37,328 nt of DNA from Flavobacteriales bacterium (lineage in GTDB: Bacteria > Bacteroidota > Bacteroidia > Flavobacteriales > BACL11). The stretch is from NCBI GenBank assembly GCA_018647945.1, contig JABGSE010000032.1, forward strand, positions 1-37,328, read 5' to 3'. Under the pieces are notes generated by a model. That model was not told the origin of the DNA and searched no databases. It was given only the letters and a program-made list of their open reading frames with translations. Of this stretch, positions 1-9,775 are shown piece by piece. The position numbers and the translations under genes were made by a program. Each line of letters begins with the position of its first letter. Within the stretch, counting starts at the first letter, position 1.

Positions 1-3000
1 GTTTCATCAGTAGAATCTGTAAATATACTTAAAGGATTTGTTGGTTGAGAGATATAGACATTATTAGATGTAGTTGTACATCCGTTTACATCTGTAACCT
101 CAACATAATATATTCCTGTATCTAAAGAAGATAATGTTGAAGTTCCGATTCCTCCAGGATTCCAGTTATAAGTATAAGAATTCAGAACATTTGTTGTCCC
201 TCCAGTTACAGTAACTGTAATTTCACCATCAGTAAAACCATGGCAACTTACATCCTGAATATCCGTAAGAGCAATATTTGCATCTAATAATTCTGGTTGG
301 TCAAGTAAATAATCTGTAGTATCCACACATCCTAAAGGATCAGTAGCTACAACTACATAATTGGCAGCATTAACATTATTCAAGTTCGCACCTATTTGAC
401 CAGTATTCCAATTATATGTAATTGTACCGGAATTTCCTCCAACTGAAGTTGCTTTTAATTTACCGTCACTTCCTCCGTAACATGAGATTAAATTTATTAA
501 TTCTATTGAAACTTCTAATTTTTCAGGTTGAATTAAAGTAACCGTTTCTGTTTCCGTACATCCAAGAGCATCTGTAATTGTACAATTAAATGTAGATGAA
601 TTTGTTACATCATCCACACAAAGACCAATAGCGGTTTGTGTTATTTGCATTAAATCGTCATCCCATTGATAATTATACATAGTATTTCCTGCACCATTTA
701 TATTTGGTACTCCTCCTGAAATATTTAATGAAATTTCACCATCACAATAATTCCAACAAGTTGGGTTCTGAGTAGAAGCGACAGTTGCTGATAAAACGCT
801 ATTTCCATTTACTATAGCAACATCTGAAGTAGTACAATTATTTTCGTCTGTAGCCCACATTGTATAATTCCCTATGCCAATATTGTTTATTGAGTAAGTA
901 ACATCACCAGTACTCCATAAATAAGTATATGTAGTTGCCGAACCAACACCACCAGAAACTACATCTGTAATAGAAGCGTTTGTCCATCCTGTACAAGTAA
1001 TATGATCTATAATAAAGTAATGTGTAATTGGAGTTGGTTCCTGATAAGTCATACTTTCCTGATAAGTACATCCATTATTATCCGTTACAATAAAAGTATA
1101 TAATCCAGATGAAAGACCAGCAATGTAATTAGAAGTTCCATTGTATATTACATTATTTGACGCATCATAAACAGTTTTTATATAAGGTGCGTTTCCTCCA
1201 TTAATTGTTAAATCTGCCCATCCAGAATTATCTCCATTACATCTTATCTCATACCCATTCCACATAGAGGTTGTAATTGTAACATCAATTTCATCTGGTT
1301 CAGTTATTATTATTATATCCTGAGCAGAACAGTTATTGTCATCCATCACTTGAACTGTATAAGTTCCCGGTCCGTATCCATTAAAATATGCCATATTTGA
1401 GTGTGGAGCTCCTCCATTTACAGAATACAAATAATATGGATTACCATTAAAATCTACAAGTGGAGTTCCTCCAACTACATTTATTGCTTGTATCGCTCCA
1501 TCATTTACCCCATTACATGTTATGTGTGAGAAAATAGTTGTGTCAATATATATGGAGTCTGGCTGATTAATCACAACAGTATCTCTATCAATACATCCCC
1601 TAGAGTCTTTTACATACATAATGTATTGGTTTGGTGATAGATTAGAAAAACCAATATTATTTTGTGTAAACAAACCATTTGTACTTGAATACACATATGG
1701 TAGTTGTCCTCCAGTAGCAAGTACTGTAATGGACGCATTATTTGCATTATTACATGTAATTTCTGAAATAATTAAAGAATCAATAGCTACAGAAAAAGAT
1801 GGTTCTAAAATTTCTACTGAATCTGTAAATACACAATTGTTTGCATCAGTAACAGTTAAAGTGTGATATCCTGCATCAAAAGTTGTAACTATATTTCCTG
1901 TACTTCCATCATCCCAAAGTAGGTTATATACTCCTGTACCGCCAGCAACAATTGCTGTAGCCATACCATCACTTCCTCCAGTACAAAGTACAGAATCTCT
2001 CATAAATTGTACAGATATTGCAGTGGGTTCTGTAATTGTAAAATCTTGTGAAGTCATACATCCGTTTGCATCTGTAATTGTAGAAGTATAAGTTCCTGCA
2101 ATTAAATTAATATCTGATCCTCCGCTCCAACCATAATTATATGTTTGTGTCCCTCCTGTAACATTTACAACAGCAGATCCATCATTCCCTCCATTACAAC
2201 TTACATTTGTAGTTGCAATAGAAGTTATCGATAAGCTATCTGGTTGAGTAATAGTTTGATTTGAAGAAGTAACAAAACATCCCATGGAATCTGTTACCAA
2301 TACATTATAGGTTGAAGGCATTAGGCTTACAGCTGGATTAGAAATTTGTCCATTATTCCATAAGTAAGAATAACTTCCTGTTCCTCCAATAACATTTACA
2401 GTAATTTGTCCGTTTGCACTATCATAACAAAGTACATTTTGTACTGTTAATGATGAAATTAATAATTCATCTGGCTCATTAACAAAAACTGAATCGCTAT
2501 CCGTACATCCTTCAGCATCAACTACAGTAATAAAATAAGAAGCTTGTCCTGTTGGTCCGAAAGGAGTTCCAGATGGAACAAATGTCGCCCCTCCATCAGA
2601 AGAAAATTGATATGATGGTGTTCCTGAAGTTGCTGAAGTAATCATCATGCCATCATTTGATCCAAAACAAGAAACATCCTGTACCAAAACATCTAATATC
2701 GGATTAGTTCCTGCTAATATTTCTGCTGTATCACTTATAACACATGAGTTTGCATCAGTAATTTGAACTGTATAAATTCCAGGAAATAATAATGAAATAT
2801 TAGTAGATGTAGATCCAGTAGACCATAAGTAATTATATCCTGATGTCCCTCCTGAAGCAATGACCTCAGCTTCTCCATTTGCAGCTGTTTGAGTTCCTGC
2901 ACAAGATGAATTATTAATAATGTTAGTAGAACTTGTTAATTGAGTTGGCTCGTTAACCGTAACGGTTACTTGCTGTGGATTTGATGCACAATTATTTACA

Positions 3001-5510
3001 TCTGTTACACTTACTGTATAAGTTCCTGCAGGAACATTATTTACAATAGAAGTGTTTTGTCCGCTACTCCAGCTATAAAAATAAGGAGCTGTTCCTCCAG
3101 AAACAGAATCGACCCATATCGACCCATTAGAACCAGAATTACAACTTACATCTGAAGAAGTAGCTGAAAAATAAATTACATCTGGTTCGAAAATAGTAAC
3201 CATTACACTATCAGAACATCCATTTGCATCAACAGCAAATACTGGATAGTTTCCTGCATAAAGTCCACTAAAAATATTGTTGTATTGAGGTATTGGGAAA
3301 ACTCCTGGAATATAATATTGATATGTTCCTACTCCCGTTCCTCCAGTAGCATTTACAGTTATTGTGTCCGATTGGAAACCATTACATAAAACACTTAAAG
3401 TTGAATTTACAGCATCTAAAGAAATACTTACAAGTGATGAGGCGGGAACCTCAACTGAATCTGTTACTGAACATCCTGTTCCATCAGAAACAGTTACAGT
3501 ATAAAATCCTGGATCTAATCCTGTAATTGTATTTGTAGATTCTCCTGTTTCCCATAATATAACATATGGTGGAGTCCCGATTGGATTTACTGTTGCCGAA
3601 CCATCAGATCCTCCATTACAAGGAGGAATACTATCGAAAGTTAAAGATATATCAGCTTCATCAACAAAAACTGTTTGTAAAAACACGCATCCGTTTGCAT
3701 CTGTCACTCTAACCTCATACAGTCCTGTTTCTAAATTTATTGCGATAGCTGTAGTTTGTGCTGCAGGGTCGTCCCATAAATATGCATAAGGAGGTGTTCC
3801 CCCTTGAGTTACAGAAATGGAAGCTTCCCCATTTGATAGATTACAAGTTTCATCTGTAGAATCAGTAGTATAAACAAAAGGAAGTGGTTCGATTAAAGTA
3901 ACCGAAACAGATGCAGTACATCCATTATCATCAGTCGCATCTAAAGTATAAGTTCCGAAAGTAATATCTCCACACATTCCTGTCCATGAAATAGCAGACT
4001 GAATTGGATATCCTGTTAAAGTGTATAAAATTGGAGCAACTCCATTGGTTGGATTAACTGAAATTTCACCATCACAAATATTAGGACAAGAAATTGCATT
4101 GTCTAAAATATAATTGATTGAAAATGGTAAAGGTTGAGTTAGTACAAAAGCTGTATCAGAAGTACATCCATTTGCATCCTGTACAGTTGCCAAATAAGCG
4201 CCTGCCGATAATCCTGAAAAAGTCATTCCATTTGAAAATGTGATACCATCAATTGAAAAAGTATATGGAGATTGACCTCCAGTTGGAGTTCCAAAAGAAA
4301 TTTCTCCATCTGACAAACCATTACAGCTTATTCCATAACCATTATAGTCTAAAGAAGTAGCTAAAAATACAACTTCTGTTGGTTCTGTAATAAATTTATT
4401 TGCAGAAAAAGTACATCCATTTGCATCTTTTACTGTTATTATATAAGTAGTATTTCCGCATAAATTCGAAAAAGTACTTGAATTTTGATAAGCGCCACCA
4501 TCTAGTGAATAAGTATATGGAGGTGTACCAACAGAAATATTATTTACCTGAAAATCTAAAATTCCATCACATACTCCAAAACAAGATACTTGTCCAGAAA
4601 TTGAAATAACTCCAGATAAATCGGGAGGGTTATTTAATGTAATTGTTTCTGAAGTATCGCAATTATTTGCATCTCTATAATAAATAGTATAAGTACCCGC
4701 AGATAATCCAGTAAAAATGGAGGTTGTACTATAAGTTACCCCATCAATAGAATAGGTATAAGGTGAAGTTCCTCCACTTACAGAAGCCGTAATTTCACCA
4801 TCTGAATCTCCAAAACAACTAACATCTTGCCCGTTATAATCAGAAGAAACATCTCCATTAGGATCTAATTCTGTTGGTTCATTTACAGTTACAGATGTTG
4901 GAGATGCGCCATTTACAGCACATCCGTTTGCATCCGAAACACTTATGGAGTAAGTTCCAGCACATAAGTTATTATAAGTAGAATCAAAACCTGCAATAAT
5001 AGTTTGAGCACCACTACCAAAAGCAATTGAATAAGGAGGGGTTCCTCCAAAAATGTTAATTTTTTCTGTTGCATCACAATCTCCAAAACAAAATAAGGAG
5101 CTTAAAGTAGAAACTGAATTTGTAAGTTGCAACGGCTGTGTTACATTTATTGAAGAAAAATCGTAAATTGAAGAAGCGTTTGCTCCATTTGGATTAGTAG
5201 CGTAATACGGAATAGAATCTACCAAACGAATAGTATAGTTTTGCGCTGGTAAGTTACAAATTGTAATATTAGGTACCGTAGTGTTGTTTGTAGAGGTGAT
5301 TGGCACAAAAAATGTTCCTATATAATATCCAACTATCACCTTTAACACTGTAGGAGGAGAAGTTTGATTTAATAGAATGTTTATACAAGCCTCATCCCCA
5401 AAACATAATATTGGAGTTGTGATTGATACATTTGATATTGTTTGAGCATTTGAATTAATCGAATAAAACGACATCATAAATACAAACCCGAGAAGTATTA
5501 ATTTTTTCAT
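1..5510 (-). CDS. Giant secreted SprB-repeat surface protein (partial, C-terminus off the left edge)
   Basis: The reading frame is open from an ATG at 5510 to base 1: 1836 codons with no stop in the stretches I translated at both ends and the middle. The first 22 or so residues are a signal peptide (Lys-Lys, hydrophobic core, SNAQ cleavage site), so the protein enters the Sec pathway. The remainder is tandem repeats of about 80 residues matching the SprB repeat: a V-S-C-x-G-x-x-D-G-x-I start, a GGTxPYxYxW-like strand, an AGTY turn and a closing V-x-D-x-N-G-C. SprB is the mobile gliding adhesin of Flavobacterium johnsoniae, exported by the type IX secretion system; relatives act as large adhesins. 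I infer a cell-surface adhesin or gliding-associated protein. The C-terminus, where a type IX sorting domain would lie, is outside the window, so export route and exact role are unproven. A decayed -7 box (TATCTTGC) lies in the upstream 60 bases. Confidence 0.9.
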   Translation of the reverse strand, partial: MKKLILLGFVFMMSFYSINSNAQTISNVSITTPILCFGDEACINILLNQTSPPTVLKVIVGYYIGTFFVPITSTNNTTVPNITICNLPAQNYTIRLVDSIPYYATNPNGANASSIYDFSSINVTQPLQLTNSVSTLSSLFCFGDCDATEKINIFGGTPPYSIAFGSGAQTIIAGFDSTYNNLCAGTYSISVSDANGCAVNGASPTSVTVNEPTELDPNGDVSSDYNGQDVSCFGDSDGEITASVSGGTSPYTYSIDGVTYSTTSIFTGLSAGTYTIYYRDANNCDTSETITLNNPPDLSGVISISGQVSCFGVCDGILDFQVNNISVGTPPYTYSLDGGAYQNSSTFSNLCGNTTYIITVKDANGCTFSANKFITEPTEVVFLATSLDYNGYGISCNGLSDGEISFGTPTGGQSPYTFSIDGITFSNGMTFSGLSAGAYLATVQDANGCTSDTAFVLTQPLPFSINYILDNAISCPNICDGEISVNPTNGVAPILYTLTGYPIQSAISWTGMCGDITFGTYTLDATDDNGCTASVSVTLIEPLPFVYTTDSTDETCNLSNGEASISVTQGGTPPYAYLWDDPAAQTTAIAINLETGLYEVRVTDANGCVFLQTVFVDEADISLTFDSIPPCNGGSDGSATVNPIGTPPYVILWETGESTNTITGLDPGFYTVTVSDGTGCSVTDSVEVPASSLVSISLDAVNSTLSVLCNGFQSDTITVNATGGTGVGTYQYYIPGVFPIPQYNNIFSGLYAGNYPVFAVDANGCSDSVMVTIFEPDVIYFSATSSDVSCNSGSNGSIWVDSVSGGTAPYFYSWSSGQNTSIVNNVPAGTYTVSVTDVNNCASNPQQVTVTVNEPTQLTSSTNIINNSSCAGTQTAANGEAEVIASGGTSGYNYLWSTGSTSTNISLLFPGIYTVQITDANSCVISDTAEILAGTNPILDVLVQDVSCFGSNDGMMITSATSGTPSYQFSSDGGATFVPSGTPFGPTGQASYFITVVDAEGCTDSDSVFVNEPDELLISSLTVQNVLCYDSANGQITVNVIGGTGSYSYLWNNGQISNPAVSLMPSTYNVLVTDSMGCFVTSSNQTITQPDSLSITSIATTNVSCNGGNDGSAVVNVTGGTQTYNYGWSGGSDINLIAGTYTSTITDANGCMTSQDFTITEPTAISVQFMRDSVLCTGGSDGMATAIVAGGTGVYNLLWDDGSTGNIVTTFDAGYHTLTVTDANNCVFTDSVEILEPSFSVAIDSLIISEITCNNANNASITVLATGGQLPYVYSSTNGLFTQNNIGFSNLSPNQYIMYVKDSRGCIDRDTVVINQPDSIYIDTTIFSHITCNGVNDGAIQAINVVGGTPLVDFNGNPYYLYSVNGGAPHSNMAYFNGYGPGTYTVQVMDDNNCSAQDIIIITEPDEIDVTITTSMWNGYEIRCNGDNSGWADLTINGGNAPYIKTVYDASNNVIYNGTSNYIAGLSSGLYTFIVTDNNGCTYQESMTYQEPTPITHYFIIDHITCTGWTNASITDVVSGGVGSATTYTYLWSTGDVTYSINNIGIGNYTMWATDENNCTTSDVAIVNGNSVLSATVASTQNPTCWNYCDGEISLNISGGVPNINGAGNTMYNYQWDDDLMQITQTAIGLCVDDVTNSSTFNCTITDALGCTETETVTLIQPEKLEVSIELINLISCYGGSDGKLKATSVGGNSGTITYNWNTGQIGANLNNVNAANYVVVATDPLGCVDTTDYLLDQPELLDANIALTDIQDVSCHGFTDGEITVTVTGGTTNVLNSYTYNWNPGGIGTSTLSSLDTGIYYVEVTDVNGCTTTSNNVYISQPTNPLSIFTDSTDE
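60..5160 (-). repeat. About 21 tandem SprB-type protein repeats, mean period about 242 bp
   Basis: The closing D-x-x-G-C (or N-C) motif of each unit recurs near plus-strand positions 78, 330, 555, 830, 1068, 1330, 1590, 1828, 2058, 2278, 2506, 2742, 2990, 3218, 3470, 3690, 3920, 4165, 4412, 4660 and 4920. Spacing is 220-275 bp. Each unit normally has one Cys near its start and one at its end. Several N-terminal units carry an extra Cys (C-F-G-D-C-D and C-F-G-V-C-D types). Short DNA blocks such as acatccgtttgcatctgt recur almost unchanged, but whole units have diverged. Confidence 0.85.
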
Positions 5511-5621
5511 CTGAAAATACTATTTTATTAAAATTTTAATGGTGCAAGATACAAATAAAAATTTCAAATACAATGAGATGAAAACGAACTATATTTCAGA
5601 AAGGTGAAAAATGAAGTATTT

Positions 5622-6152
5622 CTAGTAGTAATCAGACATGAAAACATAGACCAAAACTCCAGTAACGGCCACATACATCCAAATGGGGAAGGTCCATTTT
5701 ACTATGTTTTTATGTTTTTCAAACTCTCCTGTAAGTCCTCTGTACATAGAAAACAATGCCAATGGCAAAACAGGGATCGATAATAAGATGTGAGAGATCA
5801 GAATAAAACGATATGTGATTACATATTCTCCTAAATACTTAGTTGTAGCATGGTCCAAAACCAATTTTGAAAAAACATACGACAGTAAAAATACTGATGA
5901 CAACACAAAAGCAGACATCATTGATATTTTATGTAATTTACTTTTCTTGTTTTTTATCAGAACAAAACCACAAAAAAGTAAGATAGCAGTTGTTCCATTT
6001 AAAATTGCATGAAAAAGAGGAAGAAAGCTATAATCACTCTCACTATTAATGTGCAAATAATTTGAAAACATCATAAGCGCTGCGACCGCAATTGGTATAA
6101 CGATTGACAAAGCAATAATAATTGGCACAAAAACAGAATCTTTATTTTTCAT
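5622..6152 (-). CDS. DUF420 (CtaM/YozB-like) membrane protein, probable cytochrome oxidase assembly factor
   Basis: A 176-residue integral membrane protein with about five hydrophobic segments (roughly 8-28, 48-67, 78-98, 117-137, 152-172). Length, topology and conserved histidines at 48 (LFHAILN), 74 (LHK), 121 (SHILLS) and 147 fit the DUF420 family. The Gram-positive member CtaM is needed for active heme-copper oxidase, and the family often sits beside oxidase assembly genes. Here it starts 3 bp after the ctaB stop, so the two are almost certainly cotranscribed. The histidines suggest heme or metal handling, but that is inference. The ATG at 6152 is the only sensible start. Confidence 0.82.
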   Translation of the reverse strand: MKNKDSVFVPIIIALSIVIPIAVAALMMFSNYLHINSESDYSFLPLFHAILNGTTAILLFCGFVLIKNKKSKLHKISMMSAFVLSSVFLLSYVFSKLVLDHATTKYLGEYVITYRFILISHILLSIPVLPLALFSMYRGLTGEFEKHKNIVKWTFPIWMYVAVTGVLVYVFMSDYY

Positions 6153-6155
6153 AAT

Positions 6156-7058
6156 TTATAAAACAAAATATTTATCTAATACTAATACAATTTGAATTAA
6201 AGGAAGATAGATAAAGGAAGAAAACATTAATTTTTTAGCAGAATTATTATCTAAATTTTTGTGCAATTTAAAGGATTTAGAAGTAAATAAAATTCCTAAA
6301 ATTAAAATGATAATAAATCCAAAATCAGACATTCCAAGTTCTGGTACAAGTTCTGCAAATAAATAAGGAAATACAGATGTAAACAACAAAAACAAAGAAC
6401 AAATAATAGAAACAATAGCAGCTGTTTTTCCTTTTTCCCCACCAATCATCATCTTGAATCCTGCTTTTTTATATTCATCATCCAACACCCAAGATATTGA
6501 TATAAAATGCGGAAACTGCCAGAAAAACTGAATTGCAAACAAAACACCTGCCGCCATTCCAAAACCACTCTCAAAATCCGAACTTAACAATTCGAAATCG
6601 TAAGCCGCCACCCAACCAAGTAAAAATGGTATTGAACCCGGAATTGCTCCCACAAAAATTGAGATTGGAGAGATTCTCTTTAAAGGAGTGTAGCACACTA
6701 CATATAACAATATTGAAAGCAGACCGTAATAAGCGCAATAATTATTTATTTGATACAACATAAATAATCCCCAAATTCCTATAAAAGTTGCAAAAACCAA
6801 AGACTGAATAACAGATAAATTTCCTTTTGGTAAAGGCCTGTATAAAGTTCTTTGCATTAAAGCGTCATGATTTCTTTCCCAAATTTGATTAAAGGTATTT
6901 GCGCATCCCGTCACTAAAAATCCTCCAAAAGTAAGTTTCATGATTTCAGAAAATTCAACAGTTTCAGTTCCTAACAAATATCCCATTATTGCAGAAAAAA
7001 CTACCGTAGCAGAAAGTCGAAACTTTAATAATTGAGCGAAATATTTAACAATATCCAT
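6156..7058 (-). CDS. ctaB: Protoheme IX farnesyltransferase (heme O synthase)
   Basis: A 300-residue polytopic UbiA-superfamily prenyltransferase that attaches a farnesyl group to heme B, making heme O for terminal oxidases (and heme A by further oxidation). The first substrate-binding motif is clear at about 54-76: N-x-x-N-Q-I-W-E-R-N-H-D-A-L-M-x-R-T, then R-P-L-P. The second polar loop has D193-D194-E with KKAGFKMM. Length matches the family. It lies 21 bp after the bacilliredoxin gene and 3 bp before the DUF420 gene, on the same strand. In many flavobacteria, oxidase subunit III/IV and SCO genes separate ctaB from DUF420; here they are absent. Confidence 0.95.
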   Translation of the reverse strand: MDIVKYFAQLLKFRLSATVVFSAIMGYLLGTETVEFSEIMKLTFGGFLVTGCANTFNQIWERNHDALMQRTLYRPLPKGNLSVIQSLVFATFIGIWGLFMLYQINNYCAYYGLLSILLYVVCYTPLKRISPISIFVGAIPGSIPFLLGWVAAYDFELLSSDFESGFGMAAGVLFAIQFFWQFPHFISISWVLDDEYKKAGFKMMIGGEKGKTAAIVSIICSLFLLFTSVFPYLFAELVPELGMSDFGFIIILILGILFTSKSFKLHKNLDNNSAKKLMFSSFIYLPLIQIVLVLDKYFVL

Positions 7059-7079
7059 TATAAAATAAGTAGTAAAAGT

Positions 7080-7493
7080 TTAGCAAACTTGAGTAAAAGC
7101 GTCTTTTAAATTATCCGCTATCATTTGAGAAGATCTGCCCTCAATATGATGTCTTTCAATAAAATGAACCAATTGTCCATCTTGAAAAAGTGCAATAGAA
7201 GGAGAAGAAGGAGGAAATGGATTCATAAACTCTCTTGCTTTTGCAGTTGCTCCAACATCTTGACCAGCAAAAACAGTAGCAAAAACATCTGGTTTCGGAC
7301 TAAAAGTAGAAGCTAGTTTTACAGCTGGTCTTGCATTTCCTGCCGCACAACCACAAACAGAGTTCACCATTACCAAAACAGTTCCTTCTCTTTTGCTTAA
7401 AATTTTCTCTACTTCTTCTGGGGTTGTCATTTCTACAAAACCAACTGAAGTTAAGTCTTCTCTCATTGGTTTACACATTTCTTCTGGATACAT
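7080..7493 (-). CDS. Bacilliredoxin (BrxA/BrxB, YphP/YqiW family)
   Basis: A 137-residue thioredoxin-fold protein carrying the bacilliredoxin active site C47-G-C49 in the context VNSVCGCAAGNARP. In Firmicutes, BrxA/B remove bacillithiol from oxidised proteins; homologues are widespread in Bacteroidota, where some lineages also make bacillithiol. I chose the ATG at 7493. An in-frame TTG at 7517 falls inside a perfect -7 box (TATTTTTG, 7515-7522) and so cannot be transcribed from that promoter. The next gene downstream is ctaB, 21 bp away, so the redox protein probably shares an mRNA with heme O synthase. It could also be read through from tadA, whose stop is just upstream. Confidence 0.88.
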   Translation of the reverse strand: MYPEEMCKPMREDLTSVGFVEMTTPEEVEKILSKREGTVLVMVNSVCGCAAGNARPAVKLASTFSPKPDVFATVFAGQDVGATAKAREFMNPFPPSSPSIALFQDGQLVHFIERHHIEGRSSQMIADNLKDAFTQVC

Positions 7494-7514
7494 AATTTTA
7501 ATTTTTTGTTGTTG

Positions 7515-7522
7515 CAAAAATA
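7515..7522 (-). promoter_or_regulatory. -7 box TATTTTTG for the bacilliredoxin-ctaB-DUF420 genes
   Basis: Exact match to the Bacteroidota TAnnTTTG element, 21 nt before the ATG at 7493. The leader is A-rich with no Shine-Dalgarno. No convincing -33 TTG was seen. Confidence 0.55.
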
Positions 7523-7526
7523 CAAA

Positions 7527-7976
7527 TTATTGTCTTTTCTTTTGAAAGAACTCTTTTAATATTTTAGAACATTCTTCTTCTAGTAATCCTTTTAAAATTT
7601 CCGTTTTCGGATGTAAAATATTTTCTTTTAAGTTCGAAAATCCTCTTTTTTCATCTGAAGCTCCGTACACTATCTTTTTTAATTGAGTCCAAAAGGCGGC
7701 TCCACCGCACATATGGCAGGGCTCTAAAGTGACATACAAAGTGCATTCGTTTAAATATTTGCCTCCCAAATAATCGGATGCTGAGGTAAATGCTTGCATT
7801 TCGGCATGAGCTGTTACATCATTTAGTCGCTCTGTAAAATTGTGTGCACGAGCAATTATTTGATTATCGCAAACTATAATTGCTCCTACTGGCACCTCAT
7901 TAATATCAGATCCTTTATTAGCTTCTTTCAAAGCTTCTTTCATAAAATATTCGTCCGAAAAATGATTTATTTCCAT
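7527..7976 (-). CDS. tadA: tRNA-specific adenosine deaminase
   Basis: A 149-residue zinc-dependent cytidine-deaminase-fold enzyme that converts A34 to inosine in tRNA-Arg(ACG). The catalytic H57-A-E59 (TAHAEMQAF) and zinc-binding P86-C-x-x-C90 (EPCHMCGGA) are both present, and the length is typical. The frame runs upstream to 8042, but the ATG at 7976 gives the canonical N-terminus ([15 protein letters not shown]) and sits 4 nt after a perfect -7 box, so it is preferred. It is divergent from aspS. A guanine deaminase or general nucleoside deaminase of the same fold is a weaker alternative. Confidence 0.9.
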   Translation of the reverse strand: MEINHFSDEYFMKEALKEANKGSDINEVPVGAIIVCDNQIIARAHNFTERLNDVTAHAEMQAFTSASDYLGGKYLNECTLYVTLEPCHMCGGAAFWTQLKKIVYGASDEKRGFSNLKENILHPKTEILKGLLEEECSKILKEFFQKKRQ

Positions 7977-7980
7977 TTTG

Positions 7981-7988
7981 CAAATATA
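7981..7988 (-). promoter_or_regulatory. -7 box TATATTTG 4 nt before tadA ATG (leaderless candidate)
   Basis: Perfect TAnnTTTG match with CAAA between box and ATG. A TTG lies 22 nt upstream, inside the 17-23 nt spacing described for Flavobacterium promoters. The expected start site is at or next to the A of the ATG. Confidence 0.65.
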
Positions 7989-8002
7989 AGATAGCAATTT
8001 TG

Positions 8003-8010
8003 TATTTTCG
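8003..8010 (+). promoter_or_regulatory. -7-like box TATTTTCG for aspS
   Basis: One mismatch to TAnnTTTG, 19 nt before the aspS ATG at 8030. Its footprint overlaps that of the divergent tadA promoter. Confidence 0.4.
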
Positions 8011-8029
8011 CAATCTAAATAAAGAAAAA

Positions 8030-9775
8030 ATGTGGAGAACAAACACTTGTGGAGAATTAAACATTAAAAATGTTGGGGAGAAGGTTACACTTAGCGGTTG
8101 GGTACAAAAAAATCGTGACTTAGGAGGAATGACTTTTATTGATTTAAGAGATAGATATGGTATTACTCAACTTGCATTTAATATGGATGATAACTCCGAA
8201 CTTTGTGAAAAAGCAAGAAAACTAGGTAGAGAATTTGTAATTAAAGCTAGTGGAGTAGTTATTGAAAGAAGTTCAAAAAACAAAAACATCCCTACTGGAG
8301 AAATTGAAATTAAAGTTTCTGAACTTACTATCTTAAACGCTTCTAAAACACCTCCTTTTACTATTGAAGATAAAACGGATGGTGGAGACGAACTTAGAAT
8401 GAAATACAGGTATTTGGATATTAGAAGAAACCCTGTAAAAGAAAACTTAATGTTGCGTCACAGAGTTTCTACTGAAACAAGAAAATACTTAGACGAGCAA
8501 GGGTTTTGTGAAGTTGAAACGCCTTATTTAATAAAATCTACTCCTGAAGGAGCAAGAGATTTTGTGGTCCCAAGTAGAATGAATGAAGGACAATTTTACG
8601 CTTTACCTCAATCACCTCAAACTTTTAAACAATTATTAATGGTTGCCGGAATGGACAAGTATTATCAGATTGTAAAGTGTTTCAGAGATGAAGATTTGAG
8701 AGCGGACAGACAGCCAGAATTTACACAAATTGACTGTGAAATGGCTTTTGTAGAACAAGAAGAAATCTTAAATATGTTTGAAGGATTATGTCGTCATCTA
8801 CTAAAAGAAGTGAAAGGCGTAGAGTTAAATGAATTCCCAAGAATGACTTATGATGATGCCATGAAAATGTATGGTTCAGACAAGCCAGACATCAGATTTG
8901 GAATGAAGTTTAGAGAAATGAATGAAGTATGCCAACAAAATAATTTTGTAGTTTTTGACTCTGCAGAATTAGTAGTTGGAATTACCGTAAAAGGAGGGGC
9001 TTCTTTCAGTAGAAAACAATTAGACAAACTAACTGACTTTGTAAAAACTCCACAAGTTGGAGCTACAGGATTAGTATATTGCAAATGTAATGAAGACGGA
9101 ACCTTCAAATCTTCAGTAGATAAATTTTTCTCTCAAGAAGATTTAAATAATTGGGCCGACACATGTAAGTCATCATCTGGAGATTTAATATTAATAATGG
9201 CAGGAGAGAAAGATAAAACCAGAAAAGCATTTTCAACTTTAAGATTGCATTTGGCTGAAGAATTAGAACTTAGAAATCCGGAAGAATTTTCACCACTTTG
9301 GGTTTTAGACTTCCCATTATTAGAATGGGATGAGGACACAAATAGATATCACGCTATGCACCATCCGTTTACCTCTCCAAAGCCAAACGATATTGAAAAA
9401 TTAGATACAGACCCAGTTGCAGTTAGAGCGAACGCTTACGACTTAGTAATGAATGGGAACGAAATAGGAGGTGGAAGTATTCGTATTCATGATAGAGATT
9501 TACAGAAATTAATGTTTAAACATCTTGGATTTACAGATGAGCAAGCAAAAGATCAATTCGGATTTTTGATGGAAGCGTTTGAATATGGAGCACCACCTCA
9601 CGGAGGAATTGCTTTTGGTTTTGATAGACTTTGTGCTATTATGGGAGGTAAAGAAAGTATTCGTGATTTTATTGCCTTCCCAAAAAATAATTCTGGTAGG
9701 GATATAATGATTGATTCTCCATCAGTAATTGATGAAGAACAATTGAAAGAATTGAATATAAAATTAAGGAATTAA
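8030..9775 (+). CDS. aspS: Aspartyl-tRNA synthetase
   Basis: A 581-residue class IIb aminoacyl-tRNA synthetase of the bacterial type that charges tRNA-Asp. An N-terminal OB-fold anticodon domain (about 1-105) is followed by the class II core: YRYLDIRR near 126-133, QSPQ at 194-197, motif 2 [16 protein letters not shown] at about 218-233, and motif 3 G-F-D-R-L near 530. The bacterial GAD insertion lies between motifs 2 and 3. An upstream in-frame codon at 8000 would add 10 residues, but it precedes the -7-like box, so the ATG at 8030 ([10 protein letters not shown]) is used. The stop overlaps the convergent queD stop by 4 bp. Confidence 0.97.
   Translation: MWRTNTCGELNIKNVGEKVTLSGWVQKNRDLGGMTFIDLRDRYGITQLAFNMDDNSELCEKARKLGREFVIKASGVVIERSSKNKNIPTGEIEIKVSELTILNASKTPPFTIEDKTDGGDELRMKYRYLDIRRNPVKENLMLRHRVSTETRKYLDEQGFCEVETPYLIKSTPEGARDFVVPSRMNEGQFYALPQSPQTFKQLLMVAGMDKYYQIVKCFRDEDLRADRQPEFTQIDCEMAFVEQEEILNMFEGLCRHLLKEVKGVELNEFPRMTYDDAMKMYGSDKPDIRFGMKFREMNEVCQQNNFVVFDSAELVVGITVKGGASFSRKQLDKLTDFVKTPQVGATGLVYCKCNEDGTFKSSVDKFFSQEDLNNWADTCKSSSGDLILIMAGEKDKTRKAFSTLRLHLAEELELRNPEEFSPLWVLDFPLLEWDEDTNRYHAMHHPFTSPKPNDIEKLDTDPVAVRANAYDLVMNGNEIGGGSIRIHDRDLQKLMFKHLGFTDEQAKDQFGFLMEAFEYGAPPHGGIAFGFDRLCAIMGGKESIRDFIAFPKNNSGRDIMIDSPSVIDEEQLKELNIKLRN

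Noticed and set aside
1621-1866. 81-codon plus-strand frame inside the surface-protein gene
   Set aside because: It lies antisense to the continuous SprB-repeat frame, has no promoter and resembles nothing; it is a shadow frame.
1-5510. Repeat array considered as CRISPR or DNA-level satellite
   Set aside because: The period is about 242 bp and codes for a diverged protein repeat; no short identical repeats with unique spacers.
5527-5540. Perfect palindrome ATTAAAATTTTAAT upstream of the surface-protein gene
   Set aside because: Pure A/T palindromes of this size are common in this sequence, and it does not match a known operator.
7977-8042. Upstream extension of tadA
   Set aside because: The extra residues lie across the promoter and into aspS and are not part of the family.
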